Shown here one piece after another: positions 43,821 to 52,982 of a stretch of 64,000 nucleotides of DNA. Made by a program: the position numbers and the translations under genes. The notes under the pieces are model-generated. The model did not search any database. It was not told where the DNA came from and saw only the letters and a list, made by a program, of their open reading frames with translations. This stretch comes from Cacconaster sp045642485 (GTDB taxonomy: Bacteria; Bacteroidota; Bacteroidia; Bacteroidales; UBA932). Each line of letters opens with the position of its first letter. Within the stretch, counting starts at the first letter, position 1. The stretch is taken from NCBI GenBank assembly GCA_045642485.1, contig JAZUIV010000028.1:14408-78407 (forward strand), in the 5' to 3' direction.

Positions 43821-46604
43821 ATGAAAAAGGTGTTTTTGCTTTCAATTCTGCTCTGTGCCGCTTTTTCTGTTCTGGCGCAGAATCAGGTCAGACTCACGGA
43901 TTTGGATCTGTCAAAGGCTTCCCAGCCATACGGTATGCCGATAAAAGGGAAAGCTGTTACCGGTGAGGTTCTCAAGGTCGGCGGTGTCAGTTATTCCGAA
44001 GGCTTGGGGGTGCAGGCATCCTGCCGGATGAAGTTCTCCCTGATGGGAAATACCAACTCTTTCAGATGCAAGGTCGGGGTCAATGACAACGGGACGGATT
44101 ATAATGACCCTGAACTGATAAAAGTTCCCCTTGCCGATGGGACGGTCGTCTTCTATTCTCCGGTGGAAAAAGGAAAGATGTTTCTCGGCGTCGGCGGCGC
44201 TGACGGTACCATAGGAAAAGGAAGCGTTGTGTTCAGAATCGTCGGTGACGGTAAGGAACTCTTCAACAGCGGAGTGATGAAGGGCGGAGAGCAGGCGAAG
44301 GATGCCGAATTGGAAATCAGGGGTGTGCAGACGCTTGAACTCATTGTTGATGATGCGGCAGACGGAGTAAGCGGCGACCACGCGGACTGGATTGATGCGG
44401 AGTTCGACTATTTTGAAATCAAGCCCGCTCCGTCCGACCTTGAAACTTCCGGCAACAGGGTGACATTGGATGAAAGCATAGCGGAACCTCTCCGTAAAAA
44501 GATTTCTGCTCTTCCGGTACTTCCGGAAAGAAGCGACAGACCTCAAAAAGACTGGCTCATAGACAACAGCGGTTTCAGGACAACGGTGTCCGGCACCGTG
44601 GACGGAAAGAGTGTCTCGATAGGAAATGGCTTGGTGTCAAGGACATTCCGCGTAATCCCCAACCTTGCTACAATAGATATCTTCAATGCAATGACAGGGG
44701 AGGCTCTTCTCCGCTGCCCCAGCAGCGAAGGCTCTTTGAAGATTGACGGGCACAGCTACACTTTGGGCGGTCTTGCCGGGCAGTTCGAGTACGGTTACAC
44801 TCTCAGGAAGTGGATTGACGGATTCTCAATCATACCGGATTCATTCCAGGTAGTGGATTTCGAGGTGAGAGAACTGCAACCCCGTATGGAGTGGAAGCAC
44901 AGGCGCTGGTCCCTGGTCAAGGAGTGGAAGCCCACCGGCAAGGAGATTGTTTTCACTCTTGTGGGTCCAGGACTTCTCAAAGATATCAGGGTTGACCTGC
45001 ACGTTGCTGTCTATGACGGCTATCCAATCATCAGCAAATGGTTTGACATTCATAATGAATCAGGTTGTGCATATATATTGAATGAATTCCTGCTTGAGGA
45101 CCTCGCTATGGTCGAGCCGGAATCGATCGTTGACGGGCCTAAACCTTTCCGTGAGAGCAATATCTATGTCGAAAGCGATTGGGACGAGGGCTTTACCACC
45201 CATTGGGAGAAAGATCCCAGATATACGTCTCAGGTCAGCTATGTCCTTGGCACCCCCTGTCAGCTCCAGGTCAGGCTCCCTCGCGGACCGCAGGAAGCGA
45301 TTATGGCCGGCGGCAGCTTCACCAGTTTCAGAAATTGGATAATGCCGTATGATACCGAGGATAGGGAGCGCAAGTCTTTGTTCTTCAAGCGCTTCTGTAA
45401 TCATATCGCCCCGTGGACAACCGAGAATCCCATATTTATGCACTGCACCTCCACCGATCCGGAAGTTGTCAGGACAGCCATTGACCAATGCGTGGAGACA
45501 GGATATGAAATGGTAATCCTCAGTTTTGGCTCAGGCCTGGATATGGAGGACGAATCGGAGGAGAACATCGCAAAGTTCAAGGCTCTTGCGGATTATGCCC
45601 ATTCCCGTGGAATCGAGTTGGGCGGCTATTCCCTTTACGCAAGCAGGTGGATAAGCGACGAAGTCGATCTGATAAATCCGGCAACGGGAAAGAGGGGAGG
45701 GATGACTTTCGGCAGTTCCCCCTGCATCTGCAGTGAATGGGGCTACGACTATTTCCGCAAGATACGCTCCTTCTTCGAGAAGACGGGTTTTGACGTTCTG
45801 GAACACGACGGGTCATACAGCGGAGACCCTTGCGCCTCCACGACCCACGCCCATCACGCCGGGCTTGAGGATTCCCAGTGGAAACAGCATCGTGTCATCG
45901 ACGATATGTACAGATGGATGTGCTCCAAGGGCATATATATGAATGTGCCTGATGACGGATTCCGCTTTGTGGGGACAAACAAGAGTGCTGTCGGATATAG
46001 GGAAGTGAACTGGTCTCTTCCCCGCGACAGACAGATTATCCTCGGCCGCCAGAATATCTATGACGGTATGTGGAAGCGCACCGCTACCAACAGTTGGACC
46101 TTCGTTCCGCTCGTGCAGTACCACGGCGGTGGGGCGGCGGCCACTTTGGAGCCTCTGGACGAGCATCTAGACGCCTACAAGGCCCATATGATGCAGAACT
46201 ACGGATCAGGTGTACAGGCCTGCTACCGAGGATTCCGTCTCTACGACACCGAGCGCACGAAGGAATGCGTCAAGGAAGTGATAGCCTGGTACAAAAAGTA
46301 CCGCGACATACTATGTAGCGACGTCATTCACCTGCGCCGCCCCGACGGAGTTGACTGGGATGGATTCATGCACGTGAATCCCGGCCTTGAGGAGAAGGGT
46401 TTCGTTATGGTCTTCAATCCCACTGACGAGGAAATCACCAGGACCATCACTGTTCCGCTGTACTATACGGGACTGAATGACAAGGTCCGCATCAGCGAAC
46501 GGGACGAAAATGAGCGGATATTCAGCCTTGAACGCGACTACACTGTCCGGCTCACTGTAACCATCCCTGCCGGTGGATGCAATTGGTTCACTGTCAGGGA
46601 ATAG
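43821..46604 (+). CDS. NPCBM-domain protein, probable melibiase-like glycosidase
   Basis: Secreted protein of 927 aa; signal peptide ends near SVLAQ. Residues about 22-200 resemble an NPCBM/NEW2 carbohydrate-binding domain (SYSEGLGVQASCRMKF, FRCKVGVND). A beta-sandwich region (about 250-500) and a barrel-like region with VLEHDGSYSGDPC near 660 follow, similar in order to clan GH-D alpha-galactosidase-type enzymes. I could not assign a GH family or prove catalytic residues. It is divergent from the esterase-fucosidase, with 74 bp between the starts, so the two are probably co-regulated. Confidence 0.72.
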   Translation: MKKVFLLSILLCAAFSVLAQNQVRLTDLDLSKASQPYGMPIKGKAVTGEVLKVGGVSYSEGLGVQASCRMKFSLMGNTNSFRCKVGVNDNGTDYNDPELIKVPLADGTVVFYSPVEKGKMFLGVGGADGTIGKGSVVFRIVGDGKELFNSGVMKGGEQAKDAELEIRGVQTLELIVDDAADGVSGDHADWIDAEFDYFEIKPAPSDLETSGNRVTLDESIAEPLRKKISALPVLPERSDRPQKDWLIDNSGFRTTVSGTVDGKSVSIGNGLVSRTFRVIPNLATIDIFNAMTGEALLRCPSSEGSLKIDGHSYTLGGLAGQFEYGYTLRKWIDGFSIIPDSFQVVDFEVRELQPRMEWKHRRWSLVKEWKPTGKEIVFTLVGPGLLKDIRVDLHVAVYDGYPIISKWFDIHNESGCAYILNEFLLEDLAMVEPESIVDGPKPFRESNIYVESDWDEGFTTHWEKDPRYTSQVSYVLGTPCQLQVRLPRGPQEAIMAGGSFTSFRNWIMPYDTEDRERKSLFFKRFCNHIAPWTTENPIFMHCTSTDPEVVRTAIDQCVETGYEMVILSFGSGLDMEDESEENIAKFKALADYAHSRGIELGGYSLYASRWISDEVDLINPATGKRGGMTFGSSPCICSEWGYDYFRKIRSFFEKTGFDVLEHDGSYSGDPCASTTHAHHAGLEDSQWKQHRVIDDMYRWMCSKGIYMNVPDDGFRFVGTNKSAVGYREVNWSLPRDRQIILGRQNIYDGMWKRTATNSWTFVPLVQYHGGGAAATLEPLDEHLDAYKAHMMQNYGSGVQACYRGFRLYDTERTKECVKEVIAWYKKYRDILCSDVIHLRRPDGVDWDGFMHVNPGLEEKGFVMVFNPTDEEITRTITVPLYYTGLNDKVRISERDENERIFSLERDYTVRLTVTIPAGGCNWFTVRE

Positions 46605-46617
46605 CGGATTAATCACG

Positions 46618-46625
46618 TAGCTTTG
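46618..46625 (+). promoter_or_regulatory. -7 promoter box TAGCTTTG for the TIGR02757 gene
   Basis: TAGCTTTG ends 8 nt before the ATG at 46634, in the 29-bp gap after the NPCBM gene. Confidence 0.6.
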
Positions 46626-46633
46626 CCGATACT

Positions 46634-47329
46634 ATGGGAGCCACTGTCAGGGAAATCAAGTTTTATGCGTCGAAATACAACGATATGGCGTATTTCAACG
46701 AGGACCCCGTCATTTTCCCGAGACACTTTGCCGCACACGGGGCGTGCCTGCAGGATGTGGAGATTGCCGCGGTTTTTGCGGCCCATCTCGCCTGGGGCAG
46801 AAGGTGTATGATTGTCAGGGACTGCAAGAGAGCTTTTGACCAGATGGGCTGGAGGCCTTATGATTATGTGATGGAAGGCAGATATAAGGATGATCCGGTA
46901 TCCCTTCACAGGACCGTCAAGTGGAGCGAGTTCGCTGCAATATGTTCCAGGCTGAAAACCATTTATGAGAGGGCGGACACGCTGGAGAAACTCTCTCCGG
47001 ATGGATTCCGCACAGAAGTGTTCGGACAGAAAAGCGACCTTCGGGCGGCTAACAAGAAGATTCATCTTCTGCGCCGTTGGATGGTCCGGCGTGACGGTAA
47101 GGTGGATATGGGACTATGGAAACAGTCGGACCCGGCATCCCTGATAATCCCGCTTGACACCCACGTTCATACACAGGCCGTGGATTTGGGGATTACCTGC
47201 CGGAGACAGACCGATTTCCGTACGGCAGATGAAATAACCGGTTTTTTCAGAGAAATATTCCCGGAGGACCCTGTGCTTGGGGATTATGCCTTGTTCGGGT
47301 TGGGCGTTACCGGTGTCAGTTTGAAATGA
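46634..47329 (+). CDS. TIGR02757 (DUF2400) family protein
   Basis: Cytosolic protein of 231 aa with DPVIFPRHFA, DVEIAAVFAAHLAWGRR, and a C-terminal part with IPLDTHVHTQAVDLGI and DYALFGLGVTG. These are features of the TIGR02757 family, common in Bacteroidota and of unknown function; helix-hairpin-helix-like DNA binding has been suggested for related proteins. Two alternative frames in this place are shadows. It overlaps the convergent rsmI gene by 14 bp. Confidence 0.82.
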   Translation: MGATVREIKFYASKYNDMAYFNEDPVIFPRHFAAHGACLQDVEIAAVFAAHLAWGRRCMIVRDCKRAFDQMGWRPYDYVMEGRYKDDPVSLHRTVKWSEFAAICSRLKTIYERADTLEKLSPDGFRTEVFGQKSDLRAANKKIHLLRRWMVRRDGKVDMGLWKQSDPASLIIPLDTHVHTQAVDLGITCRRQTDFRTADEITGFFREIFPEDPVLGDYALFGLGVTGVSLK

Positions 47330-47978
47330 CCAGGACAATCTCGCCCTTGGGCTCGTGCTGCCTGAAATATTCAGCAAGATAGGGGAGCGTCCCCCTTACG
47401 GTCGTTTCGTGAAGTTTGGATATTTCCCTGGAGACGGAGGCGTTGCGTTCGCCCAGGACGGCTGCGAGTTCTTCGAGAGTCCGGGCCAGCCTGTAGGGCG
47501 ATTCATAGATTATGGTGGTGTGGTCGCGTGCCGCAATTTCCTCTATTTTCGTCTTGCGGCCTTTCTTGACGGGAAGGAAGCCCTCGAAATAGAATCTGTC
47601 GCAGGGGAATCCCGAATTGACGAGGGCGGGGACGAAGGCGGTGGGGCCGGGGAGTGTGACAACCTCGATGCCCGCCTCTACGCAGGTTCTCACCAGAAGG
47701 AATCCCGGATCGCTGATTCCCGGAGTTCCGGCATCGCTTATCAGAGCCACGTCCAGCCCTGCGAGAATCCTCTCCTTCACGCTTTCCACGGCTTTGTGCT
47801 CATTGAATTTGTGATGGGATTCCATCGGAGTGTGAATGTCATATTTCCGGAGCAGGACGGAACTTGTGCGTGTGTCCTCTGCAAGAATCAGCCCCACTTC
47901 TTTCAGTGTGTTTATGGCCCTTAAAGTTATGTCTTCAAGATTGCCGATCGGGGTCGGAACGATATAGAGTTTTGACAT
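47316..47978 (-). CDS. rsmI: 16S rRNA (cytidine1402-2'-O)-methyltransferase
   Basis: Ribosomal RNA methyltransferase of 220 aa. The canonical start MSKLYIVPTPIGNLEDITL, followed by LAEDTRTSSVLLRKY, SDAGTPGISDPG and LPGPTAFVPALVNSGFP, identifies RsmI. I chose ATG 47978 because the 30 residues upstream have no family similarity and extend into the promoter region shared with tdk. Confidence 0.94.
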   Translation of the reverse strand: MSKLYIVPTPIGNLEDITLRAINTLKEVGLILAEDTRTSSVLLRKYDIHTPMESHHKFNEHKAVESVKERILAGLDVALISDAGTPGISDPGFLLVRTCVEAGIEVVTLPGPTAFVPALVNSGFPCDRFYFEGFLPVKKGRKTKIEEIAARDHTTIIYESPYRLARTLEELAAVLGERNASVSREISKLHETTVRGTLPYLAEYFRQHEPKGEIVLVISN

Positions 47979-47986
47979 TATTTTCT

Positions 47987-47994
47987 TATCTTTG
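47987..47994 (+). promoter_or_regulatory. -7 promoter box TATCTTTG for tdk
   Basis: TATCTTTG on the plus strand, 55 nt before the tdk ATG and inside the leader of the opposing rsmI transcript. Confidence 0.6.
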
Positions 47995-48023
47995 TTTCTG
48001 ACGGAAGTCAATTGAAATTCACG

Positions 48024-48031
48024 CAAAGTTA
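48024..48031 (-). promoter_or_regulatory. -7 promoter box TAACTTTG for rsmI
   Basis: The minus strand reads TAACTTTG, 45 nt before the rsmI start and inside the tdk leader. The two predicted RNAs overlap by about 20 nt at their 5' ends. Confidence 0.55.
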
Positions 48032-48049
48032 AATATTTATTCAGACAAT

Positions 48050-48622
48050 ATGTTCGAGGAAAGTGCAAAACGGCCGGGATGGATAGAAGTCATCTGTGGC
48101 TCAATGTTTTCGGGTAAGACAGAAGAACTGATCCGCAGAGTGCGCAGGTCGGTTCTGGCCCGCCAGTCAGTAATGATTTTCAAACCTGCGATGGAAACCC
48201 GCTATTCGGCGGACAAGGTCGTGTCCCACGACGCGAACGCCATAGAGTCCATTCCTGTCGCTTCACCGGCCGAAATTCTGGAATCTGCGACATACGTCCA
48301 GGTTGTCGGAATAGACGAAGCCCAGTTTTTCGATGACAGCCTTGTCGAGGTTGTTCAGATGTTGGCGGACAGAGGCATCAGAGTCATCATTGCCGGGCTT
48401 GATATGGACTATACCGGAAAGCCTTTCGGACCTATGCCCGCTCTGATGGCCATTGCGGAGTCAGTAACCAAACTCCACGCAATCTGTGTTCGATGCGGCG
48501 CTCCCGCACAGCATTCCCACAGGCTGACCTCCGGGTCAAATCTGGTTGAATTGGGTGAGAAATCCACATACGAGCCAATCTGCCGCCATTGCTTCAACGA
48601 ACTGAACAAGGAAAAAAAGTAA
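48050..48622 (+). CDS. tdk: Thymidine kinase
   Basis: Type II thymidine kinase of 190 aa that phosphorylates thymidine in the salvage pathway. The P-loop CGSMFSGKTEELIRR, the DEAQFFDD motif, the lasso region with zinc Cys pairs (CVRCG and CRHC) and a Tyr in the substrate loop are present. It is followed after 7 bp by an APH-fold kinase gene. Confidence 0.95.
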   Translation: MFEESAKRPGWIEVICGSMFSGKTEELIRRVRRSVLARQSVMIFKPAMETRYSADKVVSHDANAIESIPVASPAEILESATYVQVVGIDEAQFFDDSLVEVVQMLADRGIRVIIAGLDMDYTGKPFGPMPALMAIAESVTKLHAICVRCGAPAQHSHRLTSGSNLVELGEKSTYEPICRHCFNELNKEKK

Positions 48623-48629
48623 GCGGAAT

Positions 48630-49712
48630 ATGGAGTCACCTTTTGATATTATACATCATTTCGCCATCGAAGGCACACCTTCTTCCGTGGAACCTCTCGG
48701 GGAGGGATTTATAAACGATACCTATAAAGTGTTCATCGACGGGGGAACCGCTCCGTCATATATCCTCCAAAGGAAAAATCACATCGTCTTTCCTGACGTG
48801 GCGGCGATGATGGACAATATAAAAAGAGTGACCGACCATATCAGAAAGAAGGTCGAAGACCCTCTTCGCGGCACACTCACCATCGTTCCCGCCTCCGACG
48901 GCAAACTTTTCTACCTTGACGGGGCAGGCAACTACTGGGCTGTCTGCGTCTTCATCTCCGACACCGTCTCATATTTCCAGGCGGATACGCCCGAACTGGC
49001 ATATCAGGGGGGATATGGACTCGGACTCTTCCACCGTCAGGTCTCGGATTTTACCGAACCTCTCACTGAAATAATCAAGGGATTCCACAATATCCGTTTC
49101 CGCTTCAGCCAGTGGGACAGTGTATTGGCGGCGGATCCCGCGGGAAGGTGCAAGGACCTTGCGCGGGAGATAGACTGGGTCGAAAGCCGCCGCTTTGTGA
49201 TGCTCGATTTCTGGAGCAGATACGAGAAAGGGGAGATTCCCAGCCGCGTTACCCATAACGACACGAAAATCAGCAATTTCCTTTTCAATGCGGCTGATAG
49301 GAAACTTCTATGCGCAATAGACCTGGACACCCTTATGTCCTCGACACTTCTGAACGATACCGGGGATGCTCTGCGCTCCTACACAAACACCGCCGCCGAA
49401 GATGAGCCGGACCTCTCGAAGGTGGGGATGTCGATGGATATGTTCCGTGCCTATATGGACGGATATCTCCTCCAGATGGGAAGCCTGCTGACCGATATCG
49501 AGAAGAAATATCTGGCTTTCAGCGGAATATACATCACTTTCGAGCAGGTTCTCAGATTCCTGATGGACTATATCGACGGTGACAGATACTACAAGATAAA
49601 ATATCCGGAGCACAACCTCGTCCGCACCCGCTCCCAGTACAAGCTCCTCACCTCAATGGAGAGCCAGTTGAGAGAAATGGAGGACTATGTGGAAAAGTCC
49701 GCCGGAAAATAA
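48630..49712 (+). CDS. APH-fold kinase, possibly an N-acetylhexosamine kinase
   Basis: Phosphotransferase of 360 aa of the aminoglycoside-phosphotransferase/choline-kinase fold. The catalytic loop THNDTKISNFLF and the metal-binding AIDLDTLM are intact. The N-terminal EPLGEGFINDTYKV and the overall size resemble NahK-type kinases that phosphorylate GlcNAc or GalNAc at C1. In a genome fragment so rich in glycosidases a sugar substrate is plausible but inferred. The 7-bp gap to tdk suggests co-transcription. Confidence 0.8.
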   Translation: MESPFDIIHHFAIEGTPSSVEPLGEGFINDTYKVFIDGGTAPSYILQRKNHIVFPDVAAMMDNIKRVTDHIRKKVEDPLRGTLTIVPASDGKLFYLDGAGNYWAVCVFISDTVSYFQADTPELAYQGGYGLGLFHRQVSDFTEPLTEIIKGFHNIRFRFSQWDSVLAADPAGRCKDLAREIDWVESRRFVMLDFWSRYEKGEIPSRVTHNDTKISNFLFNAADRKLLCAIDLDTLMSSTLLNDTGDALRSYTNTAAEDEPDLSKVGMSMDMFRAYMDGYLLQMGSLLTDIEKKYLAFSGIYITFEQVLRFLMDYIDGDRYYKIKYPEHNLVRTRSQYKLLTSMESQLREMEDYVEKSAGK

Positions 49713-49819
49713 TGTCCACCCCACCTCGATTTCAGTGCCTTCGCCCTTGTAGCATAATTTTTTTTATGACTGAATTTGCTGTGAAAGCACGTGACAACAT
49801 ATAATGGGAGGTATATATT

Positions 49820-51379
49820 ATGGAAAGAATCTTCAGAATCGGCATTATGGTTGTCGCTGTGGCGGGGCTGTCTGCTTTCACCGCATTCGGACAGGACAAT
49901 AGCATCAAATTGGCGGAGAATGCTTCGCCTGTGGAATACAGTCCGATGATATTCGGCCATTTCATCGAACATTTCAGCACTCAGGTGTATGGGGGAATCT
50001 TCGATCCGGGCAATCCGCTTTCGGATGAGGACGGCTTCCGCACGGACGTCATCGAGGCTCTACGGGAAATCAAGGCTCCGATCGTACGCTGGCCGGGCGG
50101 GTGCTTCGTTTCGACATATCACTGGATGGGAGGGGTCGGACCGGTCCGGACTCCCGTATTCGACAAGTCGTGGGGAGTCGAGGAGCCCAACACGTTCGGA
50201 ACGGACGAATATGTCAAGTGGTGCCGAAAGGTGGGGTGTGAGCCATATATCTGCACTAATGCTGGAACAGGCACTCCCGAGGAGATGAGCGACTGGGTGG
50301 AATACTGCAATCTCAATTCCGGCAAGTTCGGGCGGCTTCGTGCGGAAAACGGCCACCCGGAACCGTACGGGGTCAAATATTGGAGTGTGGGCAATGAGAA
50401 CTACGGTTCCTGGGAGCTCGGGGCAAGGACCGTCGAGGAATGGGGGCCGTTCGTGTGCGAGTCATCCAAACTGATGCGCAGCGTTACAAAGGACCTCAAA
50501 CTGCTCGCTGCGGCCAATTCCGACAGGGAGTGGACTCTGCCGCTTCTCAGGAAGGCAGGGTGGCAGCTGGACTTCGTCTCCATCCACGGATATTGGGATT
50601 TCCTTACCCACCGGAACAATCCCGCGCCGTATCTGAAATGTATGATGTACACCGACGACCCGGAGCAATCCATAATGCGGACAATAGACATCATACGCGA
50701 GGCGGGGTGTGACGACCACATAAAGATAGCGTATGACGAGTGGAACCTGCGCAGCTGGCATCACCCCGGACACGGCAGGCTCAGGGAGGACTTTGACGTC
50801 GATGCCCGAAAAAACAATGACATCAATTCCACCTACACGATGGCTGACGCCGTTTTCAGCGCCTGTTTCTTCAATGCCTGTCTGCGCCACGCGGATTATG
50901 TGAAGATGGCCTGCATATCTCCGTGCGTCAATACCCGCGGTCCCATCTATGCGTACAGGGACGGACTGCTCAAGCGCTCGACCTACCATACCATCTGGAT
51001 GTATGTCAACCTTCTGGAAAAGAACGTGATGCCGCTTGCCGTGAAGTGTGGGAGACTTGAGTTCGAGGACGATTCCGTCGATAAGATAGATGCGGTTCTG
51101 ACAGTGGATGACGCAGGTGGCGGATATGCCCTGGTCATTGCCAACAAGGACCCGGAGAACGCTGTCACGGTAAGTCTGGATGCCGGCCTGTTCGGCGGGA
51201 AGATACCTTCGTCTCTCAAATCCACGGTTTTGAACGGCAACGGCCCCGATGACTTCAACGAGGTCGGCGCCGAAGACCATATCGTCCCTAGGGAGAAACG
51301 GCTCGCTGTCGGGAAAGGGGGTATGATTACGGTCGAGCCCCATTCTGTCACCGTTCTCAACTGGCAGGTCGGGAAATGA
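49820..51379 (+). CDS. GH51 alpha-L-arabinofuranosidase
   Basis: Secreted enzyme of 519 aa; signal peptide ends near AFGQ. The GH51 barrel shows GHFIEHFSTQVYGGI and RWPGGCFVSTYHW near the N-terminus, the acid/base Glu in VGNENYGSW (about 193) and the nucleophile Glu in YDEWNLR (about 306). It releases arabinofuranose from arabinan or arabinoxylan. Upstream lies GGGAGG, a strong ribosome-binding site 9 nt before the ATG, which is unusual in this window. No TAnnTTTG box was found; TTGCTG and TATAAT (49775-49804) resemble a sigma70 promoter. Confidence 0.92.
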   Translation: MERIFRIGIMVVAVAGLSAFTAFGQDNSIKLAENASPVEYSPMIFGHFIEHFSTQVYGGIFDPGNPLSDEDGFRTDVIEALREIKAPIVRWPGGCFVSTYHWMGGVGPVRTPVFDKSWGVEEPNTFGTDEYVKWCRKVGCEPYICTNAGTGTPEEMSDWVEYCNLNSGKFGRLRAENGHPEPYGVKYWSVGNENYGSWELGARTVEEWGPFVCESSKLMRSVTKDLKLLAAANSDREWTLPLLRKAGWQLDFVSIHGYWDFLTHRNNPAPYLKCMMYTDDPEQSIMRTIDIIREAGCDDHIKIAYDEWNLRSWHHPGHGRLREDFDVDARKNNDINSTYTMADAVFSACFFNACLRHADYVKMACISPCVNTRGPIYAYRDGLLKRSTYHTIWMYVNLLEKNVMPLAVKCGRLEFEDDSVDKIDAVLTVDDAGGGYALVIANKDPENAVTVSLDAGLFGGKIPSSLKSTVLNGNGPDDFNEVGAEDHIVPREKRLAVGKGGMITVEPHSVTVLNWQVGK

Positions 51380-51494
51380 TGAAAATAGCCGTTTGAAATC
51401 AGGCACAAAGTAGTCAAGAAGAAATGACCCTGTCCCTGCCTGCAAAACCGACATTTTCGATCCCGTCACCAAGTTCGGGGTTGATAATTGCGGC

Positions 51495-51537
51495 CACTTT
51501 GCGCAAAACGCGAGTCACTCGCGTATTGCGCAAAGTG
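51495..51537. repeat. 43-bp near-perfect palindrome
   Basis: Arms of 21 bp around the central C at 51516 with a single mismatch. The outer part is CACTTTGCGCAA / TTGCGCAAAGTG; the inner part is ACGCGAGT / ACTCGCGT. Confidence 0.85.
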
Positions 51538-51651
51538 CAATGGAACCATTTGATATTCAACAAGTAAAGCGTTTTGACCCACTCTTAACAACGTAGGGTA
51601 TGATTGCTTTAAGCCTTGATTATGAGCGACTTGCATTGCGCATCGTAATGC

Positions 51652-51688
51652 GGTTGCGCGGACGCGAGTGACTCGCGTCTGTGCAACC
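51652..51688. repeat. 37-bp palindrome with shared core
   Basis: Arms of 18 bp around G 51670: GACGCGAGT / ACTCGCGTC inside, GGTTGC / GCAACC outside, with two G-U pairs if transcribed. The core matches the palindrome at 51495-51537. Confidence 0.8.
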
Positions 51689-51770
51689 TGCCCGGCCATT
51701 GACTATTCTGATGGATTGCGTTTGTTTTTTTCGTATATTGCATTCCCGAAGAACCAGAAACCAGACAGAT

Positions 51771-52982
51771 ATGAAAAGAATTACACTTGCAATCGCTCTG
51801 TGCCTTCTCTCCGCCGCTTCCTTTGCGCAGATAGAGGGCTTCCCGAAATTTTACACAACCGACCCCAATGATGAAAAGCAGCCTGTTGAGAATTACACGC
51901 TGCCCTCACTTATGACCTGCAATGACGGTACTCCCGTCAAAAGCATTCTGCAATGGGAGCAGGTCCGCCGTCCCGAGATAATGGAAATCTTCGCGACGCA
52001 GATGTTCGGCCCCGTTCCGGCAGCTCCCGAAGGACTCCATTTCAGCCTCCTGAAGCCTGATGAGACCGTCTATGACGGAGTCGCAATCAGAAGATATGTC
52101 AGAATCTTCCTCGATAGCAAGGAAAAACACCATTTCGACATAATGATTCATAAGCCCGCAAAGCCCTGCGGCAAAATTCCTTTCTTCGTGGCTCTCAATT
52201 TCAGGTCTCTTGAAAATTCATTTGACGGGACCAGATACGAATTGCCCTACGAGATGATTGTCCGTCAGGGATTCGGAATCGCCGTGGCTTTCCACGAATC
52301 CATCGAAGCCGACTGCAAGGATGGGGAGGAGAGTGCGGGAGACGTCCGTCTCCGCGGCAAACTCTGGCCCAAGGATGACCACAGCGCCATCTCCGTATGG
52401 GCGTGGGGGTTGAGCAGAATGGCCGATTATCTTGAAACTCTCGAAGAGGTGGATTGTGACAGACTTGCCGTCATAGGCCATTCAAGGCTCGGAAAGACCG
52501 CCCTTTGGGCAGGCGCCAACGACAAGCGCTTCTCTCTTGTGATTTCAAACAACTCCGGATGCTGCGGAGCCGCCATATCACGCAGGATGTACGGTGAGAC
52601 CTTCGCCGACATTTACCGCAATTTCCCTTACTGGTTCGTGCCAGCCTTCAGCAAATATGTCGATGAAAAGGAATCGGAATTCCCCGCCGACCAGCACGAA
52701 CTGATTGCCCTGTCGGCTCCCCGCGCCGTCTATGTGGCAAGTGCGGATGAAGATGACTGGGCAGACCCTGCAGGAGAATGGCTTGCCGCAAAGGAGGCCT
52801 CTCCGATATATGAACTGTACGGCCTCAAGGGTCTGTCGGGCAAGGAAATGCCCGCTCTCGGCCATACGGACGATTACGGGCAGGTAGCTTATAAGATACG
52901 TTTCGGCGGACACGCTCTGTACGCCGACGACTGGCTAGATTACATCAAATACGCGAAGAGGATTTTCGGCCTTGATAACTAG
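51771..52982 (+). CDS. CE15-like glucuronoyl esterase
   Basis: Secreted alpha/beta-hydrolase of 403 aa; signal peptide ends near ASFAQ. The nucleophile motif GHSRLGKTALWA (about residue 240) is the hallmark of CE15 esterases, followed by NNSGCCGAAISRR and the catalytic His in FGGHALYADDW near 381. CE15 enzymes cut the ester between lignin alcohols and glucuronoyl groups; some gut members may act on other uronate esters. I chose ATG 51771 for the signal peptide. It is the last plus-strand gene before the uronate operon, whose final gene it overlaps tail-to-tail by 38 bp. Confidence 0.85.
   Translation: MKRITLAIALCLLSAASFAQIEGFPKFYTTDPNDEKQPVENYTLPSLMTCNDGTPVKSILQWEQVRRPEIMEIFATQMFGPVPAAPEGLHFSLLKPDETVYDGVAIRRYVRIFLDSKEKHHFDIMIHKPAKPCGKIPFFVALNFRSLENSFDGTRYELPYEMIVRQGFGIAVAFHESIEADCKDGEESAGDVRLRGKLWPKDDHSAISVWAWGLSRMADYLETLEEVDCDRLAVIGHSRLGKTALWAGANDKRFSLVISNNSGCCGAAISRRMYGETFADIYRNFPYWFVPAFSKYVDEKESEFPADQHELIALSAPRAVYVASADEDDWADPAGEWLAAKEASPIYELYGLKGLSGKEMPALGHTDDYGQVAYKIRFGGHALYADDWLDYIKYAKRIFGLDN

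Larger units (their letters stand above)
51380..51770. other. 391-bp intergenic region with two large palindromes
   Basis: No convincing gene. It holds two long inverted repeats sharing the core CGCGAGTSACTCGCG (S = C or G) and, near 51734-51741, a weak -7-like TATATTGC for the CE15-like gene. The 114 bp between the palindromes hold only a weak hairpin (GCATT...AATGC). Confidence 0.6.

Noticed and set aside
46623..46811. 62-aa plus-strand frame starting before the TIGR02757 gene
   Set aside because: It is an out-of-frame overlap of the TIGR02757 gene with no motif.
50462..51472. 336-aa open frame antisense to GH51
   Set aside because: The GH51 catalytic motifs lie on the plus strand; the antisense frame has no similarity to known folds.
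51495..51688. CRISPR array
   Set aside because: Only two palindromes with different arms and one long spacer; no regular repeat-spacer pattern and no cas genes.
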